A stretch of 12,611 nucleotides of DNA from an uncultured Acetatifactor sp. (GCA_910584235.1 CAJTZD010000089.1:1-12611), one strand, 5' to 3'. Positions 1 through 7,228 are shown, numbered from the stretch's first letter. Numbers and translations: made by a program. Notes: a model not told the origin generated them from the sequence alone.

Positions 1-2
1 AC

Positions 3-221
3 ATGGCAGACAAGATGAACACGCAGCTCATCTGCTTCTCTGGACTGGGCGGCGACTCGATCTATGGACGGTTTGATAACATTTACGTGCTCAACCTCGT
101 CGCGTCCAACCTGCGCGGCGGCATGCAGTACCTCAGGGGCGAGCACCTGCGCGGCGCGGAGGAGGAGACCATCGTGAGCTCGCAGATCGAGGTGATCGGG
201 CAGGAGAGGCTGGTGTTTTGA
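3..221 (+). CDS. Unrecognised small protein or 3' end of a larger gene; GC-rich
   Basis: This is an open frame of 72 codons ending in TGA at 219-221. I do not recognise the product. The first ATG lies 3 bases into the window, so no ribosome binding site can be checked and the frame may simply be the end of a longer gene that starts to the left. Codons are strongly GC-ending (CTC, ATC, GTC, GGC, GAG, CGC). This differs sharply from the AT-leaning genes that follow, suggesting a different donor for this sequence. The protein is mixed hydrophobic and acidic, with no signal peptide, transmembrane segment or catalytic motif that I can name. Its coding status rests mainly on the strong and consistent third-position GC bias. 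Confidence 0.35.
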   Translation: MADKMNTQLICFSGLGGDSIYGRFDNIYVLNLVASNLRGGMQYLRGEHLRGAEEETIVSSQIEVIGQERLVF

Positions 222-242
222 GATATATGGGAAAAGGGAGAA

Positions 243-271
243 TTGGATCATGGCAGATACATTAATATAAG
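243..271 (+). promoter_or_regulatory. Probable sigma-A promoter for the antitoxin gene
   Basis: TTGGAT at 243-248 and TATAAG at 266-271 are separated by 17 bases, matching a vegetative -35/-10 pair in four and five of six positions. It lies about 85 bases upstream of the antitoxin start. Assigned by eye only. Confidence 0.45.
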
Positions 272-355
272 ATAGGAGAAATGGAGGATAACCTGTGAAT
301 AAGCTTGTAAATGTATCTCTAGAAGTGTATGATAGAAAAAAAGGAGATGACGATC

Positions 356-619
356 ATGCCAAACATTAAACCGATATCTGATCTGAGTAATTATACAGAT
401 GTATTGAAAGAGGTGGACATCTCAAAACGTGTATATCTGACAAGGGACGGACACGGTGAATATGGTATATTAACAATGGATGAAATAGATGAGCTCGATC
501 GGTATCGTGCAGCATACACACTATTTTCAAATTTGAAAAAGGCAGAGGAGCGTGCAGAGCGTGAAGGATGGATCGATGCTGATGATCTGGAAAAGGAATT
601 GGGGGTATTTGAGGATTGA
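356..619 (+). CDS. Phd/YefM-family antitoxin (type II toxin-antitoxin system)
   Basis: This is an 87-residue protein with the N-terminal signature of Phd/YefM antitoxins: an opening IKPISDLSNY segment, then a stretch reading RVYLTRDGHGEYGILTMDE that fits the conserved 'V-x-L-T-x-x-G-x-x-x-x-x-I-L' core of the family's DNA-binding fold. The C-terminal part (about residues 55-87) is charged and helical, as expected for the segment that wraps the toxin. The start at 356 is preferred over an in-frame ATG at 329 because AAGGAG (about 341-346) sits at good spacing before 356 and homologous antitoxins begin at the equivalent residue. Such proteins bind and neutralise a RelE/ParE-type toxin and repress their own operon. 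The following toxin gene, overlapping by 4 bases, is broken, so this antitoxin appears to be orphaned. Confidence 0.85.
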   Translation: MPNIKPISDLSNYTDVLKEVDISKRVYLTRDGHGEYGILTMDEIDELDRYRAAYTLFSNLKKAEERAEREGWIDADDLEKELGVFED

Positions 620-793
620 GGATAAAATACTCTCCTGATGTCCGTGAAAAATTAAGGCAGATGCGAAAATATGTCGGGCAAAACAGATATAGTTTTCATT
701 GCAGATATTTATGATGAGCGCGAAGATTTTATGTGGAAGCTGTTTGGAATAAAACTGAGAACGCAGGAAAGTCAGGACTATTGGGGAGAGTGA
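616..793 (+). pseudogene. RelE/ParE-type toxin remnant, frameshifted and internally deleted
   Basis: A TTG codon at 616 overlaps the antitoxin stop and opens a frame reading LRIKYSPDVREKLRQM, typical of the first helix of RelE/ParE-family toxins; it hits a stop after about 32 codons. From about 671 a different frame reads VFIADIYDEREDFMWKLFG and ends YWGE at 791-793, which resembles the C-terminal strand and tail of the same toxin family. The span is 178 bases, not a multiple of three. Only about 59 codons survive where such toxins usually have about 95-115, so the middle with most of the fold is missing and the two halves are out of frame. Position immediately after a Phd-type antitoxin supports the call. 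I expect no active toxin. Confidence 0.7.
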
Positions 794-838
794 CTGCATC
801 TCCTCTTCTTTCGCGATAGAATAGAGGAACATATGAAT

Positions 839-1185
839 AGGACGATTGTACTGAGCGGGCGAACTCTGAGGAGGAGAGGTCTGAGGCGATTGAGCGTCTT
901 GCGGGAGATGAATGTGAAGATGCGCTGGACTATATCATATCGGTAGACATTTTTTCAGAGGGCGTTGACGTGGTAGAAATCAATCAGGTGATTATGCTCC
1001 GCCCGACGCAGTCACCGATTGTATTTATTCAGCAGTTGGGGAGGGGACTTCGCAAGGCTGATGAAAAAGAGTACGTTGTTGTTCTGGATTTTATAGGTAA
1101 TTACAAAAACAATTTTATGATACCGATCGTACTGTCCGGGGACAGGAGCTATAACAAGGACACGATCAGAAGATATGTTATGGAA
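839..1185 (+). repeat. Left arm of an 11.4-kb direct repeat (helicase segment)
   Basis: This segment matches 12264-12611 in the same orientation with 11 substitutions and one single-base deletion by my count, about 97% identity. The match may extend past the window end on the right copy. Confidence 0.9.
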
Positions 1186-1581
1186 GGAAGCCGGGTTCTA
1201 CCGGGAAGTTCAACCATTCATTTTGATGAGATCAGCAAAATTAAGATCTATGCGGCGATTGACAGATTGTCAACACCGAGAAAAATGCTGATAGAGAAAT
1301 ATAACCTGCTGAAGGACAGGCTTGGAAAAATTCCGTCGATCATTGATTTTTATGAGTACGGCGAGATTGATCCGCTGTTATTTATAAACTATTCAGGAAC
1401 ATATCATTCATTTCTGCAAATGGCAGATAAAGACTATCAGGTACAGCTGACTGAGAATGAGAATGTGTTGTTAGAGTTTATCTCGCAGAATGTGGCGAGT
1501 GGAAAAAGAGTATATGAGCTTCTGATGCTGAGGCAGTTCCTGAATTATGTGAACTTCGTAAAAGGAAATAGAAGGTTATAG
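839..1581 (+). pseudogene. Fragment of an SF2 DEAD/DEAH-box helicase (C-terminal half, DUF3427-type)
   Basis: From about 861 the frame reads through a helicase motif V region (SVDIFSEGVDV) and motif VI (FIQQLGRGLRKADEKEY), then about 180 residues of the C-terminal region found in DEAD/DEAH helicases of the DUF3427 type. ATPase motifs I-III are absent. Compared with the second copy at 12264-12611, one base is missing around 859-860, which throws the first codons out of frame; the longest in-frame ORF therefore begins at a GTG at 970 that is unlikely to be a real start. The reading frame stops at 1579-1581, short of the length expected after motif VI, and the last residues (after about 1545) no longer look like the family. 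It is truncated at both ends and not functional as an ATPase. It forms one arm of an 11.4-kb direct repeat. Confidence 0.8.
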
Positions 1582-1653
1582 AATCAGTCAGGGTACTCAT
1601 TGGCTGAGTTTTTAAATGCTGTACTAGCTAAGGCTGACGGGTGCTCTGCTCGA

Positions 1654-1682
1654 TTGAAAATGAAGTGGGAAAGTGATATAAT
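1654..1682 (+). promoter_or_regulatory. Strong sigma-A promoter for the TfoX-like gene
   Basis: TTGAAA at 1654-1659 and a perfect TATAAT at 1677-1682 are separated by exactly 17 bases. The promoter lies 55 bases upstream of the start codon at 1737 and just after the helicase remnant. Confidence 0.75.
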
Positions 1683-1736
1683 CAAATCTACAGTTGGTAT
1701 GTGTTAATTAGCATGGATGAACAAAAAGGAGAAAAT

Positions 1737-2012
1737 ATGGCGGGAGTTACGACTTTGGGATTAGGTAAAACAATGGAAAAGAAACTCCATTCAGTTGGTA
1801 TTCATTCAGCAGAAAAATTGATGGAGATAGGGAGTAAGCGATCGGTCTTTCGACTGAAAGAGAAATATCCGGGTACTTGTGTTGTTATTCTTTATCATTT
1901 GGAAGCCGCTATTCGTGGGATTAAAATGAAACAGCTTGAAGATACCTACAAAGCAGAGTTAAAAGCCTATTTTAAGAATATGGTTTCTGGTTTAGAGGAG
2001 AATATGATATAG
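1737..2012 (+). CDS. TfoX/Sxy C-terminal domain protein
   Basis: This 91-residue protein matches the C-terminal domain of TfoX/Sxy proteins. It opens with a helix-hairpin-helix-like LGLGKTMEKKLHSVGIHSAE, followed by KLMEIGSKRSVFRLKEKYP, a short hydrophobic helix with LYHLEAAIRGI, and an amphipathic tail. In gammaproteobacteria full-length TfoX/Sxy promotes competence gene expression, but isolated C-terminal domains are common in Firmicutes and have no established role. The domain may bind nucleic acid or a protein partner. The start at 1737 is chosen because AAGGAG at 1726-1731 is well spaced and homologues start there; in-frame GTG at 1701 and ATG at 1713 are less likely. It has its own strong promoter, and its stop overlaps the GTG of the next ORF by one base, suggesting co-translation. 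Confidence 0.8.
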   Translation: MAGVTTLGLGKTMEKKLHSVGIHSAEKLMEIGSKRSVFRLKEKYPGTCVVILYHLEAAIRGIKMKQLEDTYKAELKAYFKNMVSGLEENMI

Positions 2013-2245
2013 TGGAACAGAAAATATTAGGATGGGAGCTATATTTTTTAGTTTTTGGCTTGTTTCATTTACATAGAATATGGGGACTGATAGATAGAAA
2101 TCTTTATGCCGACTTTTGGATTGGTGTAATGGTTTGGTGTGAATTCTATGCATTGGAATCTTGTATGGTTGTTTTTATATTGCTTGGTAGTTTTGCTTTT
2201 TGTTTGGGTGTTAAATTGCCGGTACAAAGAAACAGAACAATTTAA
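2012..2245 (+). CDS. Small membrane protein, possibly damaged
   Basis: The gene starts with GTG at 2012, overlapping the TAG of the TfoX-like gene by one base; GAGGAG at about 1996-2001 is the likely ribosome binding site. The 77-residue product has a hydrophobic segment at about residues 6-26 (LGWELYFLVFGLFHLHRIWG) and a second long one at about 35-67, so it is probably an integral membrane protein. I do not recognise a function. A second frame, open from 2130 to a stop at 2295-2297, reads as a Trp/Leu/Val-rich membrane helix followed by a charged tail (CRYKETEQFKRFANG), which also looks protein-like. One reading is that the gene has suffered a frameshift or internal deletion around 2130-2160. 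It is not possible to say which 3' frame is native from this window alone. Confidence 0.5.
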   Translation: MEQKILGWELYFLVFGLFHLHRIWGLIDRNLYADFWIGVMVWCEFYALESCMVVFILLGSFAFCLGVKLPVQRNRTI

Positions 2246-2398
2246 GAGATTTGCAAATGGAGACAGCAGTATTTTTACGCAATATAAGTTAATATGAAGT
2301 GAGCGGATATTGTCATTTGTGATATCATGGCAGCATAGCTGATTCAAGTACAGCCGATTAGCCGGTGAATGAGGTTTTACATATAAGATGAAGGTGAT
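2246..2398 (+). promoter_or_regulatory. Intergenic region with a possible extended -10 promoter for the HNH gene
   Basis: TATCAT at 2323-2328 is preceded by TG at 2320-2321, giving an extended -10 box, with no good -35. Directly after it, CAGC-ATA-GCTG (about 2331-2341) is a short inverted repeat that could bind a regulator. Both are weak signals. They lie about 60-75 bases upstream of the HNH endonuclease start. Confidence 0.3.
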
Positions 2399-3181
2399 AT
2401 GTTGGATAGAACGGGAATAAAATGGTCCAAGGAAGAGACGATACTTGCGTTTGATTTGTATTGCAGAACTTCGTTTGGAAAAATTGGTTCATCAAATAAG
2501 GATATAGTGGAACTGGCTAGTCTTCTGGGACGGACTCCAGGTGCAGTAGCGCTTAAAATGCAAAATTTGGCTCATTATGATCCAGAACTTAGGAAAAGAA
2601 ATGTTACTACAATGGCTCATGGCAGTAAACTGGATGCTTTGGTGTGGGAGGAGTTTAGCAGTAACTGGGAGGAGTTATCTTATCAGGCAAGATGTATACT
2701 GTCTAATATTAAGAGTGAGAGCATTGATAAGATCATGATTGAGCCAGAAATTGCTATGATCCCAGAGGGCAGAGTCCGGGAGCAGTTGGTAAAAAATCGG
2801 ATTGGCCAATATTTTTTTAGGATGGCAGTATTAAATTCATATGATAATAAATGTTGCATTACTGGGCTGGCAATGCCTGAACTTCTTATAGCAAGCCATA
2901 TTAAGCCCTGGAAGGATGCGGACAGCAGGACAGAGCGGACAAATCCGATGAATGGTCTTACGCTGAATGCGCTCCATGATAAAGCGTTTGACAGGGGATT
3001 GATAACGGTTACACCTGATTATATTATTAAGGTTTCGTCTGAAATAAGGCCTTCTGTGAAGGGAGATACAGTGGAAGACTGGCTGTTGAGTTTTGCCAAT
3101 CAGAAAATCAGGATGCCAAACAAGTTTTTTCCAAGGAAAGAGTTTCTGGAATTTCATAATGATGTGATTTTCAAAACATGA
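2399..3181 (+). CDS. HNH endonuclease with N-terminal helical DNA-binding domain
   Basis: A 260-residue protein of the predicted restriction-endonuclease HNH class (HNH_2-like). Residues about 8-60 (KWSKEETILAFDLYCRTSFG ... GRTPGAVALKMQNLA) match the N-terminal helix-turn-helix-like module that precedes many of these nucleases. The nuclease core is at about 150-200: CCITG (C152-G156), ASHIKPW (H167), NPMNGL (N182, N185) and LHDKAFDRG (H193, D198). The SHI..N..H pattern supplies the metal-binding and general-base histidines of an HNH fold, and all appear intact. The start at ATG 2399 follows AAGGTGAT. Relatives cut DNA, and some are thought to act on modified DNA, but the target here cannot be read from sequence. 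It lies directly upstream of the restriction cassette in the same orientation, 63 bases from the next gene, so it could be part of the system or a neighbour in the island. Confidence 0.85.
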   Translation: MLDRTGIKWSKEETILAFDLYCRTSFGKIGSSNKDIVELASLLGRTPGAVALKMQNLAHYDPELRKRNVTTMAHGSKLDALVWEEFSSNWEELSYQARCILSNIKSESIDKIMIEPEIAMIPEGRVREQLVKNRIGQYFFRMAVLNSYDNKCCITGLAMPELLIASHIKPWKDADSRTERTNPMNGLTLNALHDKAFDRGLITVTPDYIIKVSSEIRPSVKGDTVEDWLLSFANQKIRMPNKFFPRKEFLEFHNDVIFKT

Positions 3182-3244
3182 TTTGGGACTGATGGTATGC
3201 ACAGAAGGAAAAATAAACTTTGAAAGTACAAGGGAGGAAATGTT

Positions 3245-3637
3245 ATGCCAAGAGCAGGAGATACATTTACAGTTACTTTGAAGCCGTCCCATTTAGGATG
3301 GGGTACATATCGTTATACCGATACCCGAGACCCGATTTACGGGGAGGGATATATTAAAATACCGCGGCGGTATGCAGAGAGGTTTGGTATATTTAATGAT
3401 AATCATCTCACAGCAAATCCCAGATATCGTTGTGTTGCTGTAAACGGATGTTATTCTGGTATTTTACTAGCACAGGGATGCAGCTGTGCAGGGGATGTTT
3501 ATGCAAAGCAGTTTGCGGAAGAAGGAAACTTAAAGGGTATCGGTAACTGGTACAGAAGTGTTGGCGCAAAAGAGGGAGGAGAAGTCAGGGTGACTTTTAC
3601 TTCTTCTAACAGCCTTGAGATTGAGTATCTTGGATAG
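3245..3637 (+). CDS. 130-aa protein of unknown function, possible beta-barrel DNA-binding module
   Basis: This 130-residue protein has a strong ribosome binding site (AGGGAGG at 3231-3237, 7 bases before ATG). I do not recognise it as a named family. Three features stand out: a Gly/Tyr-rich N-terminus (LGWGTYRYTDTRDPIYGEGY), a segment IKIPRRYAERFGI (about 37-49), and a C-terminal strand pair around EGGEVRVTFTSSNSLEIEYL (about 110-129). An 'IP..yA..FgI ... G(e/d)eV.v.f...' arrangement is typical of small DNA-binding beta barrels (B3-like, AbrB-like), so a DNA-reader role is possible, but this is inference from pattern only. There is no membrane segment and no visible catalytic motif. It sits between the HNH and Vsr genes in the same orientation, and its GC content is intermediate between the HNH gene and the nuclease operon. 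Confidence 0.75.
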   Translation: MPRAGDTFTVTLKPSHLGWGTYRYTDTRDPIYGEGYIKIPRRYAERFGIFNDNHLTANPRYRCVAVNGCYSGILLAQGCSCAGDVYAKQFAEEGNLKGIGNWYRSVGAKEGGEVRVTFTSSNSLEIEYLG

Positions 3638-3685
3638 GTGATGGATTAGTCAAAAGTTGTTAACATTGTGTTTGGGGCTGATGAG

Positions 3686-4147
3686 GTGGACAATCTTACG
3701 AAGGAGCAGCGGCATAAGAATATGCGGAATATCAGGTCCAGTGATACCAGTATTGAGTTGATGCTACGGAAGGAGCTGTGGGCAAGAGGATTCCGGTATA
3801 GGAAGAATTATGCCGTCCTGCCGGGGAAGCCGGATATTGCGCTGACGAAGTATAAGATAGCGATTTTTTGTGACAGTGAATTTTTTCATGGGAAGGACTG
3901 GGAAGTTTTGAAGCCCCGTCTGGAGGCGGGAAACAATCCAGAGTATTGGAAGAAAAAGATATTGAGGAACATGGAGAGGGATGATGAAGTGAATAAGGCT
4001 CTCATGTTCATGGGCTGGACGGTGATACGGTTTTGGGGAAAGGATATTTTGAAGAACTGCGGGGAGTGTATACGGGTGATTGAAGAGTGCATTTTTGAGT
4101 TGAATATGCAAGGAGACAGGATGTTTTATGGGGCGGATGACGAGTGA
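3686..4147 (+). CDS. vsr: Very short patch repair (Vsr-type) DNA endonuclease
   Basis: A 153-residue protein with the Vsr signature: LTKEQRHKNMRNIRSSDTSI at the N-terminus, LPGKPDIAL (catalytic Asp50 in PGKPD), then FCDSEFFHG (about 61-69, with His68 as the equivalent of the Vsr active-site histidine) and GWTVIRFWGKDI (about 110-121). Vsr enzymes nick 5' of T in T:G mismatches created by deamination of 5-methylcytosine, so they accompany cytosine methyltransferases; the methyltransferase at 8222-9286 is the obvious partner. I place the start at GTG 3686 because homologues begin at V/M-D-N-L-T-K-E-Q and GGGG (3674-3677) is at plausible spacing; an in-frame GTG at 3668 would add six residues and has no clear ribosome binding site. 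The family usually has CDGEFFHG; here the Gly is Ser. Expression may come from read-through of upstream genes. Confidence 0.9.
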   Translation: MDNLTKEQRHKNMRNIRSSDTSIELMLRKELWARGFRYRKNYAVLPGKPDIALTKYKIAIFCDSEFFHGKDWEVLKPRLEAGNNPEYWKKKILRNMERDDEVNKALMFMGWTVIRFWGKDILKNCGECIRVIEECIFELNMQGDRMFYGADDE

Positions 4148-4170
4148 CGGTAGAAAGTTCTTGGCAGGTT

Positions 4171-4179
4171 TGGTATAAT
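4171..4179 (+). promoter_or_regulatory. Extended -10 promoter for the PLD-Z1-PLD operon
   Basis: A perfect TATAAT at 4174-4179 is preceded by TG at 4171-4172, an extended -10 element that needs little -35 contact. It lies 31 bases before the start codon at 4210, giving a short leader with a weak GA-rich ribosome binding site. Confidence 0.6.
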
Positions 4180-4209
4180 TGCAGTGACTAATGAGGATGG
4201 TGAGAGAAA

Positions 4210-5358
4210 ATGCGGTTATTGTATTCTAATATGCTTCCGTTGAAGCTGGGAGACGGGCAGACGGCTTTTATAGATTATTTTATGGATGCTGTGCGTGAGG
4301 CGGATGAGATAGATATTGCAGTGGGGTATGTGTCGAAGGCGGCTTTAAAAGAGCTGCAGGGGCTGGTTAATGGAGTCGGGATAAAGAGGGTCTGTCTGAC
4401 AATCGGCATGTATTATCATGAGGGTATGCCGGAGGGTACATATAATGTGGCGGCGGCTTTGAATGAGGACTGGACTGGGCGCGGGATTGGCGAAGTGCGT
4501 CTGGTGAGGGCGTTTAAATATCATGGGAAAGCGTATGTCTTTTATAAGGAGGGCAAGCCGTTTTCTGCCGTGGTTGGTTCGCATAATCTGGGGGCGATTA
4601 AGCTGGAGGCATCCAATCTGCGCCAGTATGAATTGTCAGCGGTGACGGAGGAGCCGGAGGAACTGCAGGAGATTTCGGCTCATGTCAGGGATATTATGCT
4701 TCCGAAGTGTTCGGCTAATATAGCTGACCTGCGGGATGTGCCTTTGATCCGTGAGGTGAACCGGGCTCTGGTGGATCAGGAGTTTGTTTCCAAGGTTACG
4801 CCGGAGGAGGTGGACGCTTATAAGAAGAGGATGACGGAGGTTTCCTTTGAACTTCCGTTGAAGGTGCCGGAGGATGAAAACGATGATTCTATGAGGGGTT
4901 CCAATATCAATGTCTGTTATGCGAGCGGAAGAAAGCGTGTATGGTGGGAGATTGAGATGGTGGTCAGTAAGTCCATCAGGGACCTGCCGGGTTATCCTCT
5001 GCATCAGCAGCCGTTCATGGCAGTTACGGATGACGGCTGGAAGTTCCAGGCCTGGACCTGCGGACAGAATAACAAGAATCTGTATTCAAAGGATGATTTG
5101 AAGATTATGGGGCGCTGGATTAAAGGGCGCCTTGTGGCGGCCGGACTGGTGGAGCCGGTGAACCGGGTGGAAAGTGACCAGGACGGGAAAGGGGTTATCA
5201 CACATAAGATGCTGAATAAATACGGGCGTGATACGATTACGCTGACGAAGACGGATATTGTGACGAAGGCGGAAGACGGCACGGAGCTGGAAGTATGGAT
5301 GCTGTCCTTCCTTCCGGAGAGCAGGCACCAGCAGGAGGCGGCAGATGAAATATCTTGA
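4210..5358 (+). CDS. PLD-fold restriction endonuclease (NgoFVII/BfiI-like), paralogue 1
   Basis: A 382-residue protein with a single phospholipase-D-fold nuclease domain (about 1-165) like the metal-independent restriction enzymes NgoFVII and BfiI. The active-site pieces are visible: KYHGKAYVF (His105, Lys107), GSHNLGA (Ser124, Asn126) and QYELS (Glu141). Such enzymes dimerise to build one catalytic centre and cut through a phosphohistidine-type intermediate. After a charged linker (about 195-240), the C-terminal region (about 240-350), containing AVTDDGWKFQAW and KYGRDTITLTKTD, resembles the B3-like DNA-recognition domain of the NgoFVII family and shares its landmarks with the second PLD protein at 7229-8185. 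Its end overlaps the Z1 gene by 14 bases, with the Z1 ribosome binding site inside it, so the two are translationally coupled. The reading frame is intact. I am confident of the nuclease fold; the cleavage site is unknown. Confidence 0.88.
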   Translation: MRLLYSNMLPLKLGDGQTAFIDYFMDAVREADEIDIAVGYVSKAALKELQGLVNGVGIKRVCLTIGMYYHEGMPEGTYNVAAALNEDWTGRGIGEVRLVRAFKYHGKAYVFYKEGKPFSAVVGSHNLGAIKLEASNLRQYELSAVTEEPEELQEISAHVRDIMLPKCSANIADLRDVPLIREVNRALVDQEFVSKVTPEEVDAYKKRMTEVSFELPLKVPEDENDDSMRGSNINVCYASGRKRVWWEIEMVVSKSIRDLPGYPLHQQPFMAVTDDGWKFQAWTCGQNNKNLYSKDDLKIMGRWIKGRLVAAGLVEPVNRVESDQDGKGVITHKMLNKYGRDTITLTKTDIVTKAEDGTELEVWMLSFLPESRHQQEAADEIS

Positions 5359-7198
5359 AACGTACTTGAAGACGATAGAGGGGCGTGGGAATAAGCAGTT
5401 AGCTGATTCTATCCGGAAAACGGTGGATAACATTGCACCGAAATATTTAGAGGAATTTTCTTTTTGTGAGCATGAAGTGGGGCTTCTTTTTGGAAATGTG
5501 CAGTCCGGAAAAACGGGGCAGATGTTTGGCGTGATTTCCGTGGCGGCGGATTTGGGGTTCTCAGTATTTTTGATTTTGACAACAGATAATGTCATTCTCC
5601 AGCAGCAGACGATTGAGCGTGTGCGGGAGGACTTGGATGGTTTCTGTATATGTGACGAATATGATTCGGAGATTTTTGCGGAGAACTGTCTGATGCGGCC
5701 GGTTATCGTTGTCTTAAAGAAGAATGTGAGAACTTTGAAGCAGTGGTCTAATATCCTGGGCTCTACGGGCTTTATGAGGGGGAATCCGCTGTTCATTATT
5801 GACGATGAGGCAGATGCGGCTTCTTTGAATACGATGATTAACAGAAATAATAAGTCTTCTATAAACAGGTATCTGGATGATATTAAGGCGAGGTCAGCGT
5901 GCAGTATTTATCTGCAGGTTACGGGAACGCCGCAGGCGTTGCTGCTACAGTCGATGTCATCAGGGTGGCATCCATATTTTGCGTATTATTTTCAGCCGGG
6001 GGATGGGTATCTTGGGGGAGATTTTTTCTTTCCGGCGGAAGGAGCCAGGGAATGTATTTCTTATATAGATTCTTTGAGCGATCCACTGGAAGAGGCGTTA
6101 ATGTACCATCTGGTGGTATCGGGAATCATGCTGACGGCGGGGAAAAGGGTGTCAAACTTTTTGATTCATCCCAGTGTGCGGAAGGCGGTGCATGGAAAGT
6201 ACCAGCAGGATGTATTTAAGGTTTTGGAAGATTTTAAGGGGAGATGCAGGGATGAGGGATTTACTGTGCAGGTCAGGCAGAGGTATGAACAGCTGAATCC
6301 GGTTAAGTTTGAGAAAAAGCCGTTTGGAGAGGTTCTGGATTTTATACAGAAACTGCTGGAGAATGATGAGATTAAGGTTCTGGTCATGAACGGAAGTTCC
6401 GGTGTGGGAAGTGATGATTATGCATCGGGATCTAATGTGATTATTGGCGGGAATACGCTGGGGCGGGGTGTTACTTTTGCGGGGCTCCAGACGATTTATT
6501 ATACCAGGACGGCGAAAAAGCCGCAGGCGGATACGATGTGGCAGCACAGCCGTATGTTCGGCTATGACAGGGATGCCGGGCTTATGAAGGTGTTTATTGA
6601 CGAGCATTTATATAAGCTGTTTGCGGATATCAATGCAACGAATAATTCTATTATCTCCCAGGTGGAGAGGGGAACGGCGGATGTGAAGATCTATTATCCG
6701 GAGGGGCTGAATCCGACAAGGAAGAATGTTCTGGATAATAAGAAGCTGGCCATGATTTCCGGGGGGACAAATTATTATCCGTATTCGCCGGAAAATGATA
6801 CGATTGCTGATATTGACCGGCTTCTGGAAGCGTTTGATGAGTCACAGTCCTGCTATCAGGTGAGCCTTCGTCTGATGCAGGAGGTTCTTTCACATATCAA
6901 GTCGGAGGATGATTTTAAGGTCAGTGTTTTCCGTTCTATTATTGATATGGTGCTTGCAGAAAAACCGGCAGGCCAGGGAGTTTTGATTGTCAGGAGGAAC
7001 AGGAATGTGGCAAAGGGGACGGGTGCGCTGCTGTCTCCCAATGACTGGCAGCTGGGCGCATCTGTCACGGATAAGATTGTTCTTACGATGTACCAGATGA
7101 CAGGAGAAAAGGGCTGGGGCGGAGAGGAGATCTGGGTCCCGAATATCAAACTGCCGGATAAGATGGTTTATTATGATATAACGGATGATAGTGAATAA
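5345..7198 (+). CDS. Z1-domain SF2-like ATPase
   Basis: A 617-residue protein with the features of Z1-domain proteins, a helicase-like ATPase class found in restriction-modification gene clusters. Walker A is GNVQSGKT (residues 50-57), Walker B is FIIDDEAD (150-157), and motif III-like VTGTPQA lies at 192-198. A motif V-like GGNTLGRGVTFAGLQ (368-382) and a motif VI-like DTMWQHSRMFGYDR (396-409) with candidate arginine fingers complete the two RecA-like lobes. Residues about 410-617 form an accessory C-terminal part. ATG 5345 follows AGGAGG (5333-5338). It probably powers DNA translocation or remodelling, or licenses cleavage by the neighbouring PLD nucleases; that role is inferred from context. 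Known Z1 clusters, as I recall them, often contain a GHKL/MORC-type ATPase and a PD-(D/E)XK protein next to Z1; neither is adjacent here. Codons are GC-richer than in the flanking genes. Confidence 0.9.
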   Translation: MKYLETYLKTIEGRGNKQLADSIRKTVDNIAPKYLEEFSFCEHEVGLLFGNVQSGKTGQMFGVISVAADLGFSVFLILTTDNVILQQQTIERVREDLDGFCICDEYDSEIFAENCLMRPVIVVLKKNVRTLKQWSNILGSTGFMRGNPLFIIDDEADAASLNTMINRNNKSSINRYLDDIKARSACSIYLQVTGTPQALLLQSMSSGWHPYFAYYFQPGDGYLGGDFFFPAEGARECISYIDSLSDPLEEALMYHLVVSGIMLTAGKRVSNFLIHPSVRKAVHGKYQQDVFKVLEDFKGRCRDEGFTVQVRQRYEQLNPVKFEKKPFGEVLDFIQKLLENDEIKVLVMNGSSGVGSDDYASGSNVIIGGNTLGRGVTFAGLQTIYYTRTAKKPQADTMWQHSRMFGYDRDAGLMKVFIDEHLYKLFADINATNNSIISQVERGTADVKIYYPEGLNPTRKNVLDNKKLAMISGGTNYYPYSPENDTIADIDRLLEAFDESQSCYQVSLRLMQEVLSHIKSEDDFKVSVFRSIIDMVLAEKPAGQGVLIVRRNRNVAKGTGALLSPNDWQLGASVTDKIVLTMYQMTGEKGWGGEEIWVPNIKLPDKMVYYDITDDSE

Positions 7199-7228
7199 GG
7201 GAGCTGTTTTGTTTGAAAGGAAGGTGTC

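Noticed and set aside
970..1581. A free-standing gene starting with GTG at 970
   Set aside because: Helicase homology continues upstream of 970 in the same frame and the second copy shows the GTG is an internal valine codon inside motif V; no ribosome binding site precedes it.
5086..5796. 236-codon open frame on the minus strand
   Set aside because: Spans the junction of two well-supported genes on the plus strand, lacks a ribosome binding site and recognisable motifs.
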